From positions 945,001-1,009,000 of the forward strand of contig OZ038533.1 of assembly GCA_964036665.1 (NCBI GenBank): a DNA stretch of 64,000 nucleotides. Direction: 5' to 3'. This document shows, piece after piece, positions 11,818-23,479 of this stretch. A model generated the notes under the pieces. It made no database searches, was not told the DNA's origin, and saw only the letters and a program-made list of their open reading frames with translations. This stretch comes from Gordius sp. MW1. Its lineage: Eukaryota; Nematomorpha; Gordioida; Gordea; Gordiidae. Position numbers and translations under genes: made by a program. Position 1 is the stretch's first letter; every line of letters starts with the position of its first letter.

Positions 11818-11835
11818 TTTGGTGTCAGAAGTTCT
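11818..11835 (+). other. Putative primer-binding site
   Basis: The sequence tttggtgtcagaagttct directly follows the LTR. A related 'atggtgtcagaattggggt' occurs at 14725-14744, just past the inverted LTR, suggesting a second element with a like PBS. The tRNA was not identified. Confidence 0.5.
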
Positions 11836-11846
11836 ACTCACGCCCG

Positions 11847-12412
11847 ATGGAGGAAACCAGGAATTATTCTACAAAACGAAAAAGGAAATAATTTATACAG
11901 AAAAATTAATTTGGAATTCAAATTGCCGCCCCCCCCCCCCCTTCTTCTGAATGGAATGGATAAAATTATTCGGATAAAATTATTCCAGGAACATCCCGTT
12001 TGCCATGAAAAATCGTCACAGTGCAGGGATATTGAATAAAATTATTCCAATCCCGTTTGCCATGAACAACCGTCACAGCGCAGGGATATCGGATAAGATT
12101 ATTCTACTAAAACAATCGAACCAATCCATGATTCGGAAATATTGGGAGACGGAGGAAGAAAACAATTCCTTCGAACAATTGGCTACCAAATTTAAACCGC
12201 AAACATAATTCAGTGGAAATTCCAATATGTCTGAGAACATATGGCGGAATTCTTCGAACGAATGAAGATCCCGAAACTGATTTTATTCAAAATATCAATT
12301 ATGCAGAATCATCCCTAACTAATTCTCAAGGCCTAAATTCTTAATCCGCTAAAATATTATTGTAAGACAGAATTATACACTTGATTTGTTTACATATATT
12401 TATTATATGAAA
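11847..12412 (+). repeat. Internal direct repeat A of the LTR cluster
   Basis: About 565 bp repeated almost exactly at 12751-13318. The offset is 904 bp before the poly(C) tract and 901 bp after it, so the tract length is the main difference. The embedded 67-codon frame (12005-12208) is identical in both, with repeated 'NRHSAGI' wording. It is Gln/Asn/Lys-rich, has no recognised domain, and is too short to call a gag gene. Confidence 0.8.
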
Positions 12413-12750
12413 ATTATATTGTTAACCAATATTAAAATTCCCCCCCCCGCAGTTTCTTTGACTAGTATTTGACAGTCTGCTCGTGGGCAAGAAAGGATAA
12501 TTTTCAAGATAGCAGTTTACAATCTATATTAATTATAAGTTTTGTCAAGGCTGTTGCTAGGTGAGTCACAGAGCTGGAAGAAAAATCCGTTAGTCATGAC
12601 GTTGCCTTTTTATCTCTGATTTTTACATATATCAGTCGTCGTGTGAGCAAAGGCCAGAATGGAAAATTCAGGTCGGGTCTGAGACATCCATAATTGTTAA
12701 GGCAGCAGGAGTCTCCTTAATTTTCAGATGAGGGCAAGAGTTCCGCATGT
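12413..12750. other. Unique spacer between the internal direct repeats
   Basis: No gene recognised. A poly(C) tract lies at 12440-12447. The segment is present once and separates repeat copies A and B. Confidence 0.5.
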
Positions 12751-13318
12751 ATGGAGGAAACCAGGAATTATTCTACAAAACGAAAAAGGAAATAATTTAT
12801 ACAGAAAAATTAATTTGGAATTCAAATTGCCGCCCCCCCCCCTTCTTCTGAATGGAATGGATAAAATTATTCGGATAAAATTATTCCAGGAACATCCCGT
12901 TTGCCATGAAAAATCGTCACAGTGCAGGGATATTGAATAAAATTATTCCAATCCCGTTTGCCATGAACAACCGTCACAGCGCAGGGATATCGGATAAGAT
13001 TATTCTACTAAAACAATCGAACCAATCCATGATTCGGAAATATTGGGAGACGGAGGAAGAAAACAATTCCTTCGAACAATTGGCTACCAAATTTAAACCG
13101 CAAACATAATTCAGTGGAAATTCCAATATGTCTGAGAACATATGGCGGAATTCTTCGAACGAATGAAGATCCCGAAACTGATTTTATTCAAAATATCAAT
13201 TATGCAGAATCATCCCTAACTAATTCTCAAGGCCTAAATTCTTAATCCGCTAAAATATTATTGTAAGACAGAATTATACACTTGATTTATTTACATATAT
13301 TTATTATATGAAAATTAT
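12751..13318 (+). repeat. Internal direct repeat B of the LTR cluster
   Basis: Second copy of 11847-12412. It begins at the same atggaggaaaccaggaatta but continues directly into a truncated LTR at 13318 instead of the 12413 spacer. The contained 67-codon frame is at 12906-13109. Confidence 0.8.
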
Positions 13319-13530
13319 ATATATTTTTTCTTGGTTGTGATTATATTAATGCCATGTAATAAAGACAGTTGAGAAATATTTCTGCGTACGCGCGTGAGCC
13401 TGTTCGCGGCCCGGCCATCCCCCAATAATTTATCGTTTTACGGCCCAATTTTCCTTTAAGTTCCCCCAATTAATTCCTAATAACTCTTCCCTTCTGGACC
13501 GTCTTATTTAAATCGTATTCCTTTTCGCAA
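13318..13530 (+). mobile_element. Truncated LTR copy
   Basis: Matches the 3' 40% of the left LTR from 'ttcttggttgtgattatatt' to 'ttatttaaatcgtattcctt', with a few substitutions. It then diverges and is followed by 'atgtctggcgaccgag', another PBS-like phrase. With repeat B before it, it looks like the 3' LTR of a deleted element. Confidence 0.7.
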
Positions 13531-14147
13531 TGTAATGTCTGGCGACCGAGTAAAAAGGGCTGAGCGAAGGATTTAAATTAACTTTATTTACGCTAATACG
13601 TCTAAATATTTACAATTAAAGGCGATTTACAATTAAAGTGATCGGCGACGGTAAAATTATAATGTTCCGTAAAATTACAATAAAAGGGGAAAGATGTAGG
13701 GATTGGGGACAATTACAAGGATTTAGGAAGAGTACAAAGTTTTGGAAAAATTTATAAGGACTGAATTATTGACATGGGATTTCGCTTTTATAGCTGTTGA
13801 ATCTTCCCAGGGTGGTGGACTTGATTGAACGAGCAATGTACGGGAAATCTTCAGACGGGGCTGCAAAAATGAGTTCCATATGTGGCTGGGTTAAAAATTA
13901 AAATAAAAAGTAATTAAAAAAAGAAAGCGTCAAAGAAAATTAGCCACTTCCGCGTCTAGGTTAACCCGCGGTAAAAATGCCTTCCTTTGACCAATTCCTT
14001 TTTTTAATTATAAGGATTGCAGAACCGTTCTTTAACCCTTTTACATTAATATTAATAAAATAAATCTAAGTAAGATCAAAGTATACCGCGGACATTAAAA
14101 CGCGATATACCAACATATGGTTACGTGGTATAAACGTATACCACAAT
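13531..14147. other. LTR-cluster internal DNA, no coding seen
   Basis: AT-rich, with no gag, protease or RT motif in any frame. Paired 'accgcgg' phrases occur near 13960-14095. It is bounded by a truncated direct LTR on the left and an inverted full LTR on the right. Confidence 0.45.
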
Positions 14148-14692
14148 ATCGTATTCGTGCGTAAAGGAATACGATTTAAATAAGAAAGGTTCAGGAGGGA
14201 AGAATTCTTAGGAATTAATTGGGGGAACTTAAAGGAAAATTGGGCCGTAAAACGATAAATTATTGGGGGATGGCCGGGCCGCGAACAGGCTCACGCGCGT
14301 ACGCAGAAATATTTCTCAACTGTCTTTATTACATGGCATTAATATAATCACAACCAAGAAAATATATAATAATTAAAAAGTTCGCAATGTCAAAATCGCA
14401 TACGATAAGATGCGTATATCGAAAATCACTCACGCGTAAGAAAAATAACAAATACGTATCAGCGCGTCGGGGGGGGGGGGTATACGCGTACTAGAAATTA
14501 AATGTAAAAGAATAATGGTCTACGCTATGAGTGTACAACGTGTAAGATCAAAAGATTGTACCGCGTGTTGAACTCTTAACTTTAATTTTTGAATAAGATG
14601 AGGTGAGGGGGGGGGGGGGGGTGTGTGGGAAGACATCTTCATCATCGTATCTCTGGATACGCTAATTTCATTCTTCGTGTATGGGTACACGA
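14148..14692 (-). mobile_element. LTR (right copy, inverted)
   Basis: Near-complete reverse complement of 11271-11816, ending gggtacacgaca at 14692. It pairs with the left LTR to give a ~3.4-kb inverted arrangement. Identity is high by eye; the main differences are poly(G)/poly(C) lengths. Confidence 0.8.
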
Positions 14693-16921
14693 CAGTTAGA
14701 TATAAAAATTTTTGAATTTAAAAAATGGTGTCAGAATTGGGGTCCTTACCAAAGGAGAGATGTAAAATATGTCTAGAGATTGTTATATGTTTTTATTTTA
14801 CAAAATTGTTTTTATATCTCCTCCATGAGTATCTGCTGTATGAAGATTCCTGTTATTAATACTTATTTTACCTTAATGTGACTAATATAGTGAAATCAAA
14901 TTTACACTTCAAAAGTGTGTTCAATAAAATCAAAAATCAACATGTAGAATTACCGCTACCTATACTTAGATATAATTTATAAAGTTGATATTAATAGAGT
15001 ATTAAATAAAACAAGTTACTATTAAATGCTTTTTATTGTATGAGCTTTCCACAAAAAATGTCCTATCTCATATTTGTTGGCGTTTTGTTTAAAGCCATAA
15101 ATTTCAATATTTTTTGTCTGACCCGGGCCCGAGGCCAAAATCCTTTTAACTAAAATATTGATGTTAACCTCAAAATTAAAAAAAAACAGTTTACCGATAA
15201 TCAATTATTAAAAGCATGCTATTTAAATGCTTAGTATAAATTTAAAATTGCTCAGTAAATGGTGTTTAGTATTTTATTAAACGCCCAGTAAAAAATTCAA
15301 AAATGCTCAGTAAATCAACTTTAATATGCTCAGCTTTAAACTAAAAAAGCTTAATTATTTTGCAAAAATTCTCAGTAATTTAAATTCATGATTCTTAATA
15401 ATAATCTATTTTAGCACTCACATTAAATTTATAATATTGTAACTATTCTAGTTTTATTGTTTTGTTCTCTATATAAATTCATATTTATTTAAAAGTGTTT
15501 TAAACTCATAAATTTTTTTATAATTCTCGTTCCACCTTGCCAAGTAAATTCCAAGTAATTTTTTTGATAAATTGCGTAGCAATTAATTTATAAAATATAA
15601 ATTAAAAAGTCAAAACTTCCTTAAGCTTGGACAACTCTATTATTTTGTTTTGATGTTTTTTTATGCCAAATTTACACAAACCATGAACTTATATTACCAT
15701 TGTCTATTTATAAACTTACTATTCTAAACTTTACTTTTTCAATGTAAAATAATTTAATTTTTAAACTAAGAAAACTTGTAGGAAATCTCATTTTTTTACA
15801 CAAAATTTACTATTTTTAGAGCCTAATAAAGTTTTTGTTTTAAGATTTTACATTTAGATTTTTTTCCTATTCTTTATTCTAACCTTCTATGATGTATTTC
15901 TATTAAAAAAAATTTAATTGAAGTCCAAAAATTAGAAAAATAATAGCTAAGAACAGTAGTAACTATGTTACTTAAAAAAACATAGGGCCAAAAATACCCT
16001 AAGTTTGGACATCTCTCTTTTTTTTGTTTTGAGGTTTTTTATGCCAAATTTTATATATTTATAGTTCCAACCTTATTTTATATGATCTTATAAATTAAAT
16101 TATGAAATTGGGGGTAAAAAAATTGTTATGCATAAATATAGTCACATAGGGGGAAATTTTGGGGGTCGTACTAATTGCAATTATAAAATTGTAACCATTG
16201 TTTAAATACCCAAACATCATATCAATTTACAGATAAGAGTTAAAGTATTATGCTTATAAAGTTTTAAAAGTTTATATAATAATACAACATTGTTGTAACT
16301 ATTTAAAGTTTGGGGTCATCATGACCCCCTTTACCATCCGTGTTAGGATTTCGACCTGACCAACGGAGGGTTAATAGTCTCTCTATGGCAGTGTAATATC
16401 TCAGCTCAAAACATTTGTCACGATATCATTTGATCTAAAATTTGCAGTCTCAGGAAGACCGTTTGAGCATAAGCTTGGCATGTCATTTTGTATGAATACG
16501 AAATATGAAAAAAATAAATATAAAACAAATAATAAGACATATTGATTAAAAAAAGATCTATAACATCTTTTAAAAAAGTCTAAAAATAATCAAGAGTTTA
16601 TTTTGTAAATTCTGAATATTTTTATTTGCTGTTTGAGTTAAAAGCTGGTGAGTGTTTTGATTTTAGAGAACGTCTTTTAATCTCGTTATTAAAACAAGTG
16701 GCTTGTTTTTCGGTTTCAGAGATTTAAATAAATTAAAAGACCAGTAGATTCTAATGATGTACACTTCTGCAATAGCAGAGTATTGTTTGAACTTATATGG
16801 AACAAAGAGGTCTTTTAAACATTTAATCTACGGGATAAACTATTTTGTCAAAAAACTATGGATGAACCGTGTTCTGTGCATCTAAAGAAACGTTTGGGGA
16901 CTAAAAATTAAGTGTAATTAG
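14693..16921. other. No gene; AT-rich intergenic DNA
   Basis: No splice-bounded coding frame was found. Repeated phrases 'aaagtttggggtcatcatga', 'tgctcagtaaat' and the 'gacccgggcccgaggcc' core (15120-15137) are seen, so old repeats are present. Confidence 0.4.
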
Positions 16922-17043
16922 CATAATTAGAGGGGGGCAATAATGATTTAGGGAGGGGCAAAATAATCCTTTTTTGAAATTTTAGCCTTTTAAATTTAGA
17001 GGGGGGCAGCCGATTATCCCTGCCCTCCCTGGCAACGCTTATG
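16922..17043. mobile_element. hAT-like MITE, family GGGCGTAGCC, copy a
   Basis: Internally deleted and terminally mutated copy (cataattagaggggggcaat ... ggcaacgcttatg). It is flanked by a perfect 8-bp direct repeat GTAATTAG at 16914-16921 and 17044-17051. The internal 'gatttagggaggggcaaaat' is shared with the copies at 24133, 25371 and 56825. An 8-bp target duplication is the mark of hAT transposition. Confidence 0.8.
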
Positions 17044-17051
17044 GTAATTAG

Positions 17052-18935
17052 GCATTTTAAGTAATGACGATTAATAAGAAGGCTTTATTATGCCTCACTT
17101 TTTTAAAATTATTCTATAGATAGTGTAGAATGTCTGCTTAATTTGTCAACTAAATTGAAACAATTCCAATATGAAAATTTAAAACTACAGTATATGGAGG
17201 CTCATGTTTCCTAGCAGCGTTTATAAAAGGCTGCAGAGTTAAGCTTCAAGCAATTCGGTCCCGCATTTAATTTTCGACTTTGCATATATATAGGCAAAGC
17301 GCAAAATTTTAGTCTCAAGGAACAATGTCATACTAATATATCTTGCATTTAGAGGGTTGTAAAAAAATAATTTTACGTTATAGTCGTTGTATTCATCGTT
17401 GCCTATGATAACCCAGATATGGATTGTCAAAATGTTTCCCCTTTTAATCTCAGACAAACAAAATTATTCTTCACAACATATTAAATGTTCTCTACCGCCT
17501 GACAATAGAATAAAATACAGAAAAATAGAATTTTAGAAATTTACAAAAAAATATTTATTACTTTATTCCTCGTGTATTAAAATGCTTAAAAGTCTTCTTT
17601 TGTTTGTGGTTTTTTAATGCCCACAAAATGTGATGGGTAGTTGTTACTCTCATAGAAGAGCTTCATATGCTAGTGAAATTGATATTCCTTTCCCAAGTAG
17701 ATCAAAATAATATCTTATTAAAAATGTTAAATTTTGTATTAAATATAAATATCTTGGCTTAGTCAATTTTATTAAATATACATAAATTAATATATATGCT
17801 ATATACTAAGTTACAATGTATTGATTTACATATAATTATACCTATAAAGACGATTCCCATAAATAAATCTTTATTTAACTATAACAAGTATAACTTTAAT
17901 CTTACTTCAATTTATGTTGAGATTTTTATACTTTAATTTTATGTTTATTTAGTTATAATGATTTAAATTACAAATACCACTATTTATAAAGCATATTCTA
18001 AGACTTTTAAAAAGACAATAATGTGTTAAATAGTGTGCCAAAACATTTTATTTACTGAAGATTTAAATGAGGACTAACTCTAATACCACAATTGTTAAAT
18101 GATTAAGTTTATTATGCTTAAATTATCATGATTTTCTCATGTTAATATTAATAATAATATATGACTTTACAATTTTTTTTAAATGTCTGGTTTTTATATA
18201 AATAAAAGTAAATGTAAGCTAATCTCAACGAAAGACTTCTATGTTAGAAAATTTTTTTGTCTTTAGGAATAATTCCCCCCCCCCCCCCCCCCCCCCCCTT
18301 AATTAGAATCCTAGCTACACCCATTTGCTTTTAATTTTCTTTTTAATCCTTAGTTGTCATATCCTCTACTAACTATAGTTGATCATTTATTTTAATAAAA
18401 TTTTCTTTTGATTGTATCCAACACACAAATTCTTGACCAAACCTCATCTTACTTTCTTTCTATTTTGTTTTTGTTATATAAATGTATATTTATACTCAGT
18501 TTCCTGGGTTTTATCAATCACAAGCTTATTACAAAATTATATATTTCAAAACAATTGTTACTAAAATCTAATTTGTCATGTATAACTAGTTAATAATTTT
18601 AAATCCGTTTTAAAAAGGTAGTTTTGATTAAATTTAATTAAATCATTATTTCAAATGGCGTATCCCATATTTAAAATTTCTTTTAGCTTTATTTACATCT
18701 ACACAATATTTTACATATAAAAAGTTTATTCCTAATTCTATAATGATAAGTATGTTCATTTAATTTATAAATTTGTTATTGAGATTTTATTGTTTGCTCG
18801 TTTCGACATGCCTAATGTCATTATACTTGTCATTTTAATCCGCTTCTCTCATTCAAAAAAATCATTTTTTTAAATTTATTATGACACCAACAACTTCCCC
18901 CACCTTATCTCCTATACCGAGAGAATTTTTAATTG
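17052..18935. other. No gene; AT-rich, long poly(C) tract
   Basis: No coding or RNA feature could be supported. A C-only tract of roughly 27 bases sits at about 18272-18298, the longest in the window. Confidence 0.45.
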
Positions 18936-19187
18936 CTATGCAATTTGTGGGCTCGTTTTTTGGTGTCCGTCCGTCGTCCGTCGTCCGTTACCCTCAATAT
19001 CTATTTGCATTGGGTATATTAGGTTATCGCTTTTTTAAATTAATGCATGAGAAAGAGTTGCCCCACCCCCCATCTCTATCTCCCTCGCTGTGTTATTTTT
19101 TAAATTAATGCATAAGAGGTGCCCCACCCCTCATCTCTATCTCCCTCGGTGTGTTATAATATAAGATTTGTTAAATTATCTATTATA
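18936..19187 (+). repeat. Second copy of the GTCCGTCC repeat
   Basis: Same block order as 7612-7860 (hairpin, gtccgt tract, 'ttgcattgggtatattaggt', two 'tctatctccctcg' units), with small indels in the tetramer tract. Confidence 0.75.
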
Positions 19188-19195
19188 TAATAAAC

Positions 19196-20705
19196 ATAAA
19201 TAAAAGTTGTTTACTTTTAATTGCTATGCAATTTAACTAGTTATATAATAAAACTCGGGCCTTCGGCCCTCGTGGGAAGGGGGAGGGGAGAAGGGGAGGG
19301 GAGAAGGGAAGGGGGGACGACTCATCTTTACTTCGTATAAATGTATCATATTTGCTATGCAATTTATGGGCGAGAAAGGTGGGAAGGGGCGAGAATGCCT
19401 AGGGGGTATTAAATGCCTAATGATTAATTAATTATTTATACAAATTTTCCATTTATAGGCAAAATGTAATATAGGCAAGGGTTAGGGTTAGATTTAGTGT
19501 TTGCATCTAGTTGCGTATTACATTAGTTTTTACGGCCTTTAGTGATTATGGGTCTAACAAACATTATATTATAAAACATCACAATGTTAAGAATTTGCAG
19601 AATTGTTGGGAGAAATTTTTGTTGAATTTGAACAATTTTTAATTAAAAAAAACAAAAATTTGGCGAATGGTCATTTTTTCTCAATTGGTCAGTACCAACA
19701 GATACTCTATAAGTCAATGATAGCCAAAAAAACGGAAAAAAAATTTGATGCTCACTTTGGCCAATGGTCATTTTTTTCCATCGGTCAGCAGCCAGCACAC
19801 GGTAAAAATGGATATCAATTCATAAGAGTAAAAAAAACGAAAAAAAAATTTTCGAATCACATTTTGGCCAATGGTCATTTTATTCCATTGGTCAGCAGCC
19901 AGGACACGGTAAAAGTGGATATAAATTCATAATAGTCAAAAAAAACGAGGAAAACATTTTCGAATCACATTTTGGCCAATGGTCATTTTATTCCATTGGT
20001 CAGCAGCCAGCGGACGGCCAAAAAGTCATAATAGCAATGGTAGGAACAGGAACAATCATAATAGTAAAACAAAAACAAGAAAAATAATTTCGATTCACAT
20101 TTTGGCCAATGGTCATTTTTTCCATCGGTCAGGAGCCAGCGGACGGCCAAAAAGTAATAATAGCAATGGTAGTAACAGGAATAATCATAATAGTCAAAAA
20201 TAAACGAAAAAATAAACTCGGATTCACATTTTGGCCAATGGTCATTTTTTTCATTGGTCAGCAGCCAGCGGACGGCCAAAAAGTCTTATTATCAATGATA
20301 GTAACAAGAACAATCGTAATAGTCAAAACTAAAACGAAAAAAAAACTTGGAATCACATTTTGGCCAATGGTCATTTTTTCCATCGGTCAGCAGCCAGCGG
20401 ACGGCCAAAAAGTCATAATAGCAATGGTAGTAACAGGAACAATCATAATACTCAAAAAAAAACGAAAAAATAAACTTGGATTCACATTTTGGCCAATGGT
20501 CATTTTTTTCATTGGTCAGCAGCCAGTAGACGGCCAAAAATTCATAATAGCAATGGTAGTAACAGGAACAATCATAATAGTCAAAAAAAACGAAAAAATA
20601 AACTTGGATTCACATTTTGGCCAATGGTCATTTTTTCCATTGGTCAGTAGCCTGCGGACGGTCAAAAAGTCGAATTATCAATGGTATTAACAAGAACAAA
20701 ATTTT
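19196..20705 (+). mobile_element. Minisatellite-bearing element C (left palindrome arm)
   Basis: Inverted counterpart of 20918-22437. It begins with one 60-bp hairpin motif (19196-19243). Then come the terminal hairpin ctcgggcc-ttc-ggccctcg (19252-19270), the shared GC-rich module, the telomere-like stretch near 19480 and the minisatellite (about 19655-20700). The array is longer here than in the right arm and open in two frames over long stretches only because of its periodicity. Confidence 0.75.
19655..20700 (+). repeat. ~120-bp minisatellite array (copy C)
   Basis: About nine units in + orientation carrying 'ttggccaatggtcatttttt', 'cagcagccagcggacggcca', and 'agcaatggtagtaacaggaa'. Unit length is near 120 bp, varying with A-tract length. 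The apparent 193-codon frame from 20109 is a repeat artefact. Confidence 0.85.
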
Positions 20706-20736
20706 AATTTAATTTAAAAAAAAAATAAAAATTTTT

Positions 20737-20802
20737 GTCCTCTCTGGGGATCGAACTCAGGATCTCTCGCCCGGGAAGCTGGAGAAATAACTTGGTGGAC
20801 GA
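20737..20802 (-). repeat. tRNA-derived (SINE-like) fragment
   Basis: On the minus strand the segment reads 'gagatcctgagttcgatccc', a good RNA polymerase III B box/T arm, preceded by 'cttcccgggcgaga'. No complete cloverleaf is present, so it is not a functional tRNA gene. It lies at the palindrome centre next to a (CGGA)-type tract and the hairpin motif. Confidence 0.5.
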
Positions 20803-21040
20803 CGGACGGACGACGGACGGACGACGCACAAAAAACGAGCCCATAAATTGCATAGCAATTAACATAAATAAAAGTTGTTTACTTTTAATCGCTATGCAAT
20901 TTAACTAGTTTTTGTTATATAATAAACATAGATAAAAGTTGTTTACTTTTAATGCTATGCAATTTAACTAGTTATATAATAAACATAAATAAAAGTTGTT
21001 TACTTTTTAATTGCTATGCAATTTAACTAGTTTTGGGGTT
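20803..21040. repeat. Palindrome centre: GGAC/GACG tract and three hairpin motifs
   Basis: A gacggacggacgacggacgg tract (reverse complement of the 7650 and 18967 tracts) leads into 'aacgagcccataaattgcat'. Three successive ~60-bp motifs follow, each ending in AATTGC/CGC-TAT-GCAATT plus TAACTAG. Confidence 0.65.
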
Positions 21041-22437
21041 AGAATCCCGGAGTTTTTTTGACTCTTATGATTGTTCTTGTTACTATCATTAATAATAAGA
21101 ATTTTTGGCCGTCCGCTGGCTGCTGACCAATGAAAAAAATGACCATTGGCCAAAATGTGAATCGAAATTATTTTTTTCGTTTTTTTTTGACTATTATGAT
21201 TGTTCCTGTTTCTACCATTGCTATTATGACTTTTTGGCCGTCCGCTGGCTGCTGACCAATGTTATATAATAAACATAAATAAAAGTTGTTTACTTTTAAT
21301 TGCTATGCAATTTAACTAGTTTTTGGTTAGAATCCCGGAGTTTTTTTTGACTCTTATGATTGTTCTTGTTACTATCATTGATAATAAGACTTTTTGGCCG
21401 TCCGTTGGCTGCTGACCAATGAAAAAAATGACCATTGGCCAGAATGTGAATCCGAGTTTATTTTTTCGTTTTTTTTTGACTATTATGATTGTTCCTGTTA
21501 CTACCATTGCTATTATGACTTTTTGGCCGTCCGCTGGCTCCTGACCGATGGAAAAAATGACCATTGGCCAAAATGTGAATCGAGATTATTTTTTTCGTTT
21601 TTTTTGACTATTATGATTGTTCCTGTTCCTACCATTGCTATTATGACTTTTTGGCCGTCCGCTGGCTGCTGACCAATGGAATAAAATGACCATTGGCCAA
21701 AATGTGATTCGAAAACTTTTTTTTTCGTTTTTTTTGACTATTATGAATTTATATCCACTTTTACCGTGTCCTGGCTGCTGACCAATGGAAAAAAATGACC
21801 ATTGGCCAAAATGTGATTCGAAAATTATTTTTTCGTTTTTTTTACTCTTATGAATTTATATCCACTTTCCCGTGTGCTGGCTGCTGACCAATGAAAAAAA
21901 ATGACCATTGGCCAAAGTGAGCATCAAAATTTTTTCCCCGTTTTTTTGGCTATCATTGACTTATAGAGTATCTGTTGGTACTGACCAATAGAGAAAAAGT
22001 GACCATTGGCCAAATTTTGATTTTTTTAATTAAAAATTGTTCAAATTCAACAAAAAATTTCTCCCAACAATTCTGCAAATTCTTAACATTGTGTTGTTTT
22101 ATAATATAATGTTTGTTAGACCCATAATCACTAAAGGCCATAAAAACTAATGTAATACGCAACTAGATGCAAACACTAAATCTAACCCTAACCCTTGCCT
22201 ATATTACATTTGGCCTTTATTACATTTTGCCTATAATGGAAAATTTGTATAAATAATTAATTAATCATTAGGCATTTAATACCCCCCTATAGGCATTCTC
22301 GCCCCTTCCCACCTTTCTCGCCCATAAATTGCATAGCAAATATGATACATTTATACGAAGTACAGATGAGTCGTCCCCCCTTCCCTTCCCCTCTTCCCTT
22401 CCCTTCTCCCCCTTCCCACGAGGGCCGAAGGCCCGAG
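20918..22437 (-). mobile_element. Minisatellite-bearing element B (right palindrome arm)
   Basis: Near-identical to 9572-11097, including the same interruption of an array unit by a 60-bp hairpin motif (21258-21318), so A and B derive from one rearranged ancestor. It ends in the terminal hairpin CGAGGGCC-GAA-GGCCCGAG at 22437. With 19252-20700 it forms a ~3.2-kb imperfect palindrome. Confidence 0.75.
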
Positions 22438-23300
22438 TTTTATTTTATTGTTTTTGAAATCTTCATGAAGGCACGCGAAAAATTAAATTAAATTCCAAAA
22501 AATTTTACAAATTTCATTTTCGTCCTAGTATTAGTGACCAGAGGATAGCCAATTGCTCAAATAAATATCCAAGTCCATATAAACAATCGCTCACAACCTT
22601 AAAGAATTTTTGTAATTTTTTATATACTTCAAACAGAACATTACTACTACATGGAGATGGTAAAATCCGGAATACATTCTCAATAAATGATATATCTTAG
22701 CATATTCATCACATATGTTTTGTACAACTTTTTTTAATTTTAATTTAGCAAAAATAAATGTTACCCACTAACAACTGCTCAAGCCCAGAATTTACTTTGC
22801 GCGTAAGGCGGACACTCAACAAACATTGGTGACATCATTTTGATTGTCAACCATGATAATTCACCTAGCTTTCTATAACATCAACACGGTTATAAATAAG
22901 GATTTACATCACACCCACCAACTTTGTGTTAAAAATACACTTATATATATGCTTGAGATGGTTAGGGTTTATTATAATAAAATAGAAGTTGATAATCCAA
23001 AGGATCTTAAAAATTTTTATTTTTCCTGCCCAACTTGGGTTTATTATAATGGAACCTTATGATTCTGTAAAAGACTTTTTTGCTTCCGCATAAAGATTAA
23101 CTAATGACCGTTTTGCCTTTAGCTTCTCCGACCTCGCTCGAGCCCAAATTTCATTTTTATTTTTGTACCCCGACTTTATCTTTATATATAAATTTCTTTT
23201 TTTTAACTTTGATAATTGCCAATGATGATCACCATGTTTAAATTTAATTTGTCTGACCCCGGCCAGAGGCCAAAATCCATTTTTATTCTTAGGCCTGTAG
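22438..23300. other. No gene recognised; upstream flank of UBTD
   Basis: AT-rich, with a 'gaccccggccagaggcc' repeat core at 23253-23269. The first exon of the UBTD gene (short, normally encoding an N-terminal MGxC acylation signal) is expected upstream of 23480, but I could not identify it here. Confidence 0.35.
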
Positions 23301-23479
23301 CTTGCAAATTTTAATAAGCAATTTATGGGCTCGTTTTTGGTTGTCCGTCATGTCCGTCCTTCCTGTATTTCTTATGTCTTTTTTCGTTTTATGTTTATAC
23401 AATATATATGCATTTTTAAATAGACCTTTTAATTATATTAAAAATATTATAATTCACTATTTCCTTCATTTTTTCTCAG

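Noticed and set aside
12005..13109. Two identical 67-codon frames as a possible gag or duplicate gene
   Set aside because: Identity reflects the recent DNA duplication (non-coding flanks match equally). There is no domain, and the frame is internal to an LTR cluster.
20109..20690. 193-codon open frame with repeated 'FWPMVIFFIGQQPADGQK' wording
   Set aside because: It is the ~120-bp minisatellite read in a frame without stops. Related frames occur on the opposite strand and at 9.9, 21.4 and 33-34 kb with indel-shifted phases; no selection or start context.
20737..20802. Functional tRNA gene on the minus strand
   Set aside because: Only the T-arm/B-box half is convincing. No matching acceptor strand or A box at the right spacing was found.
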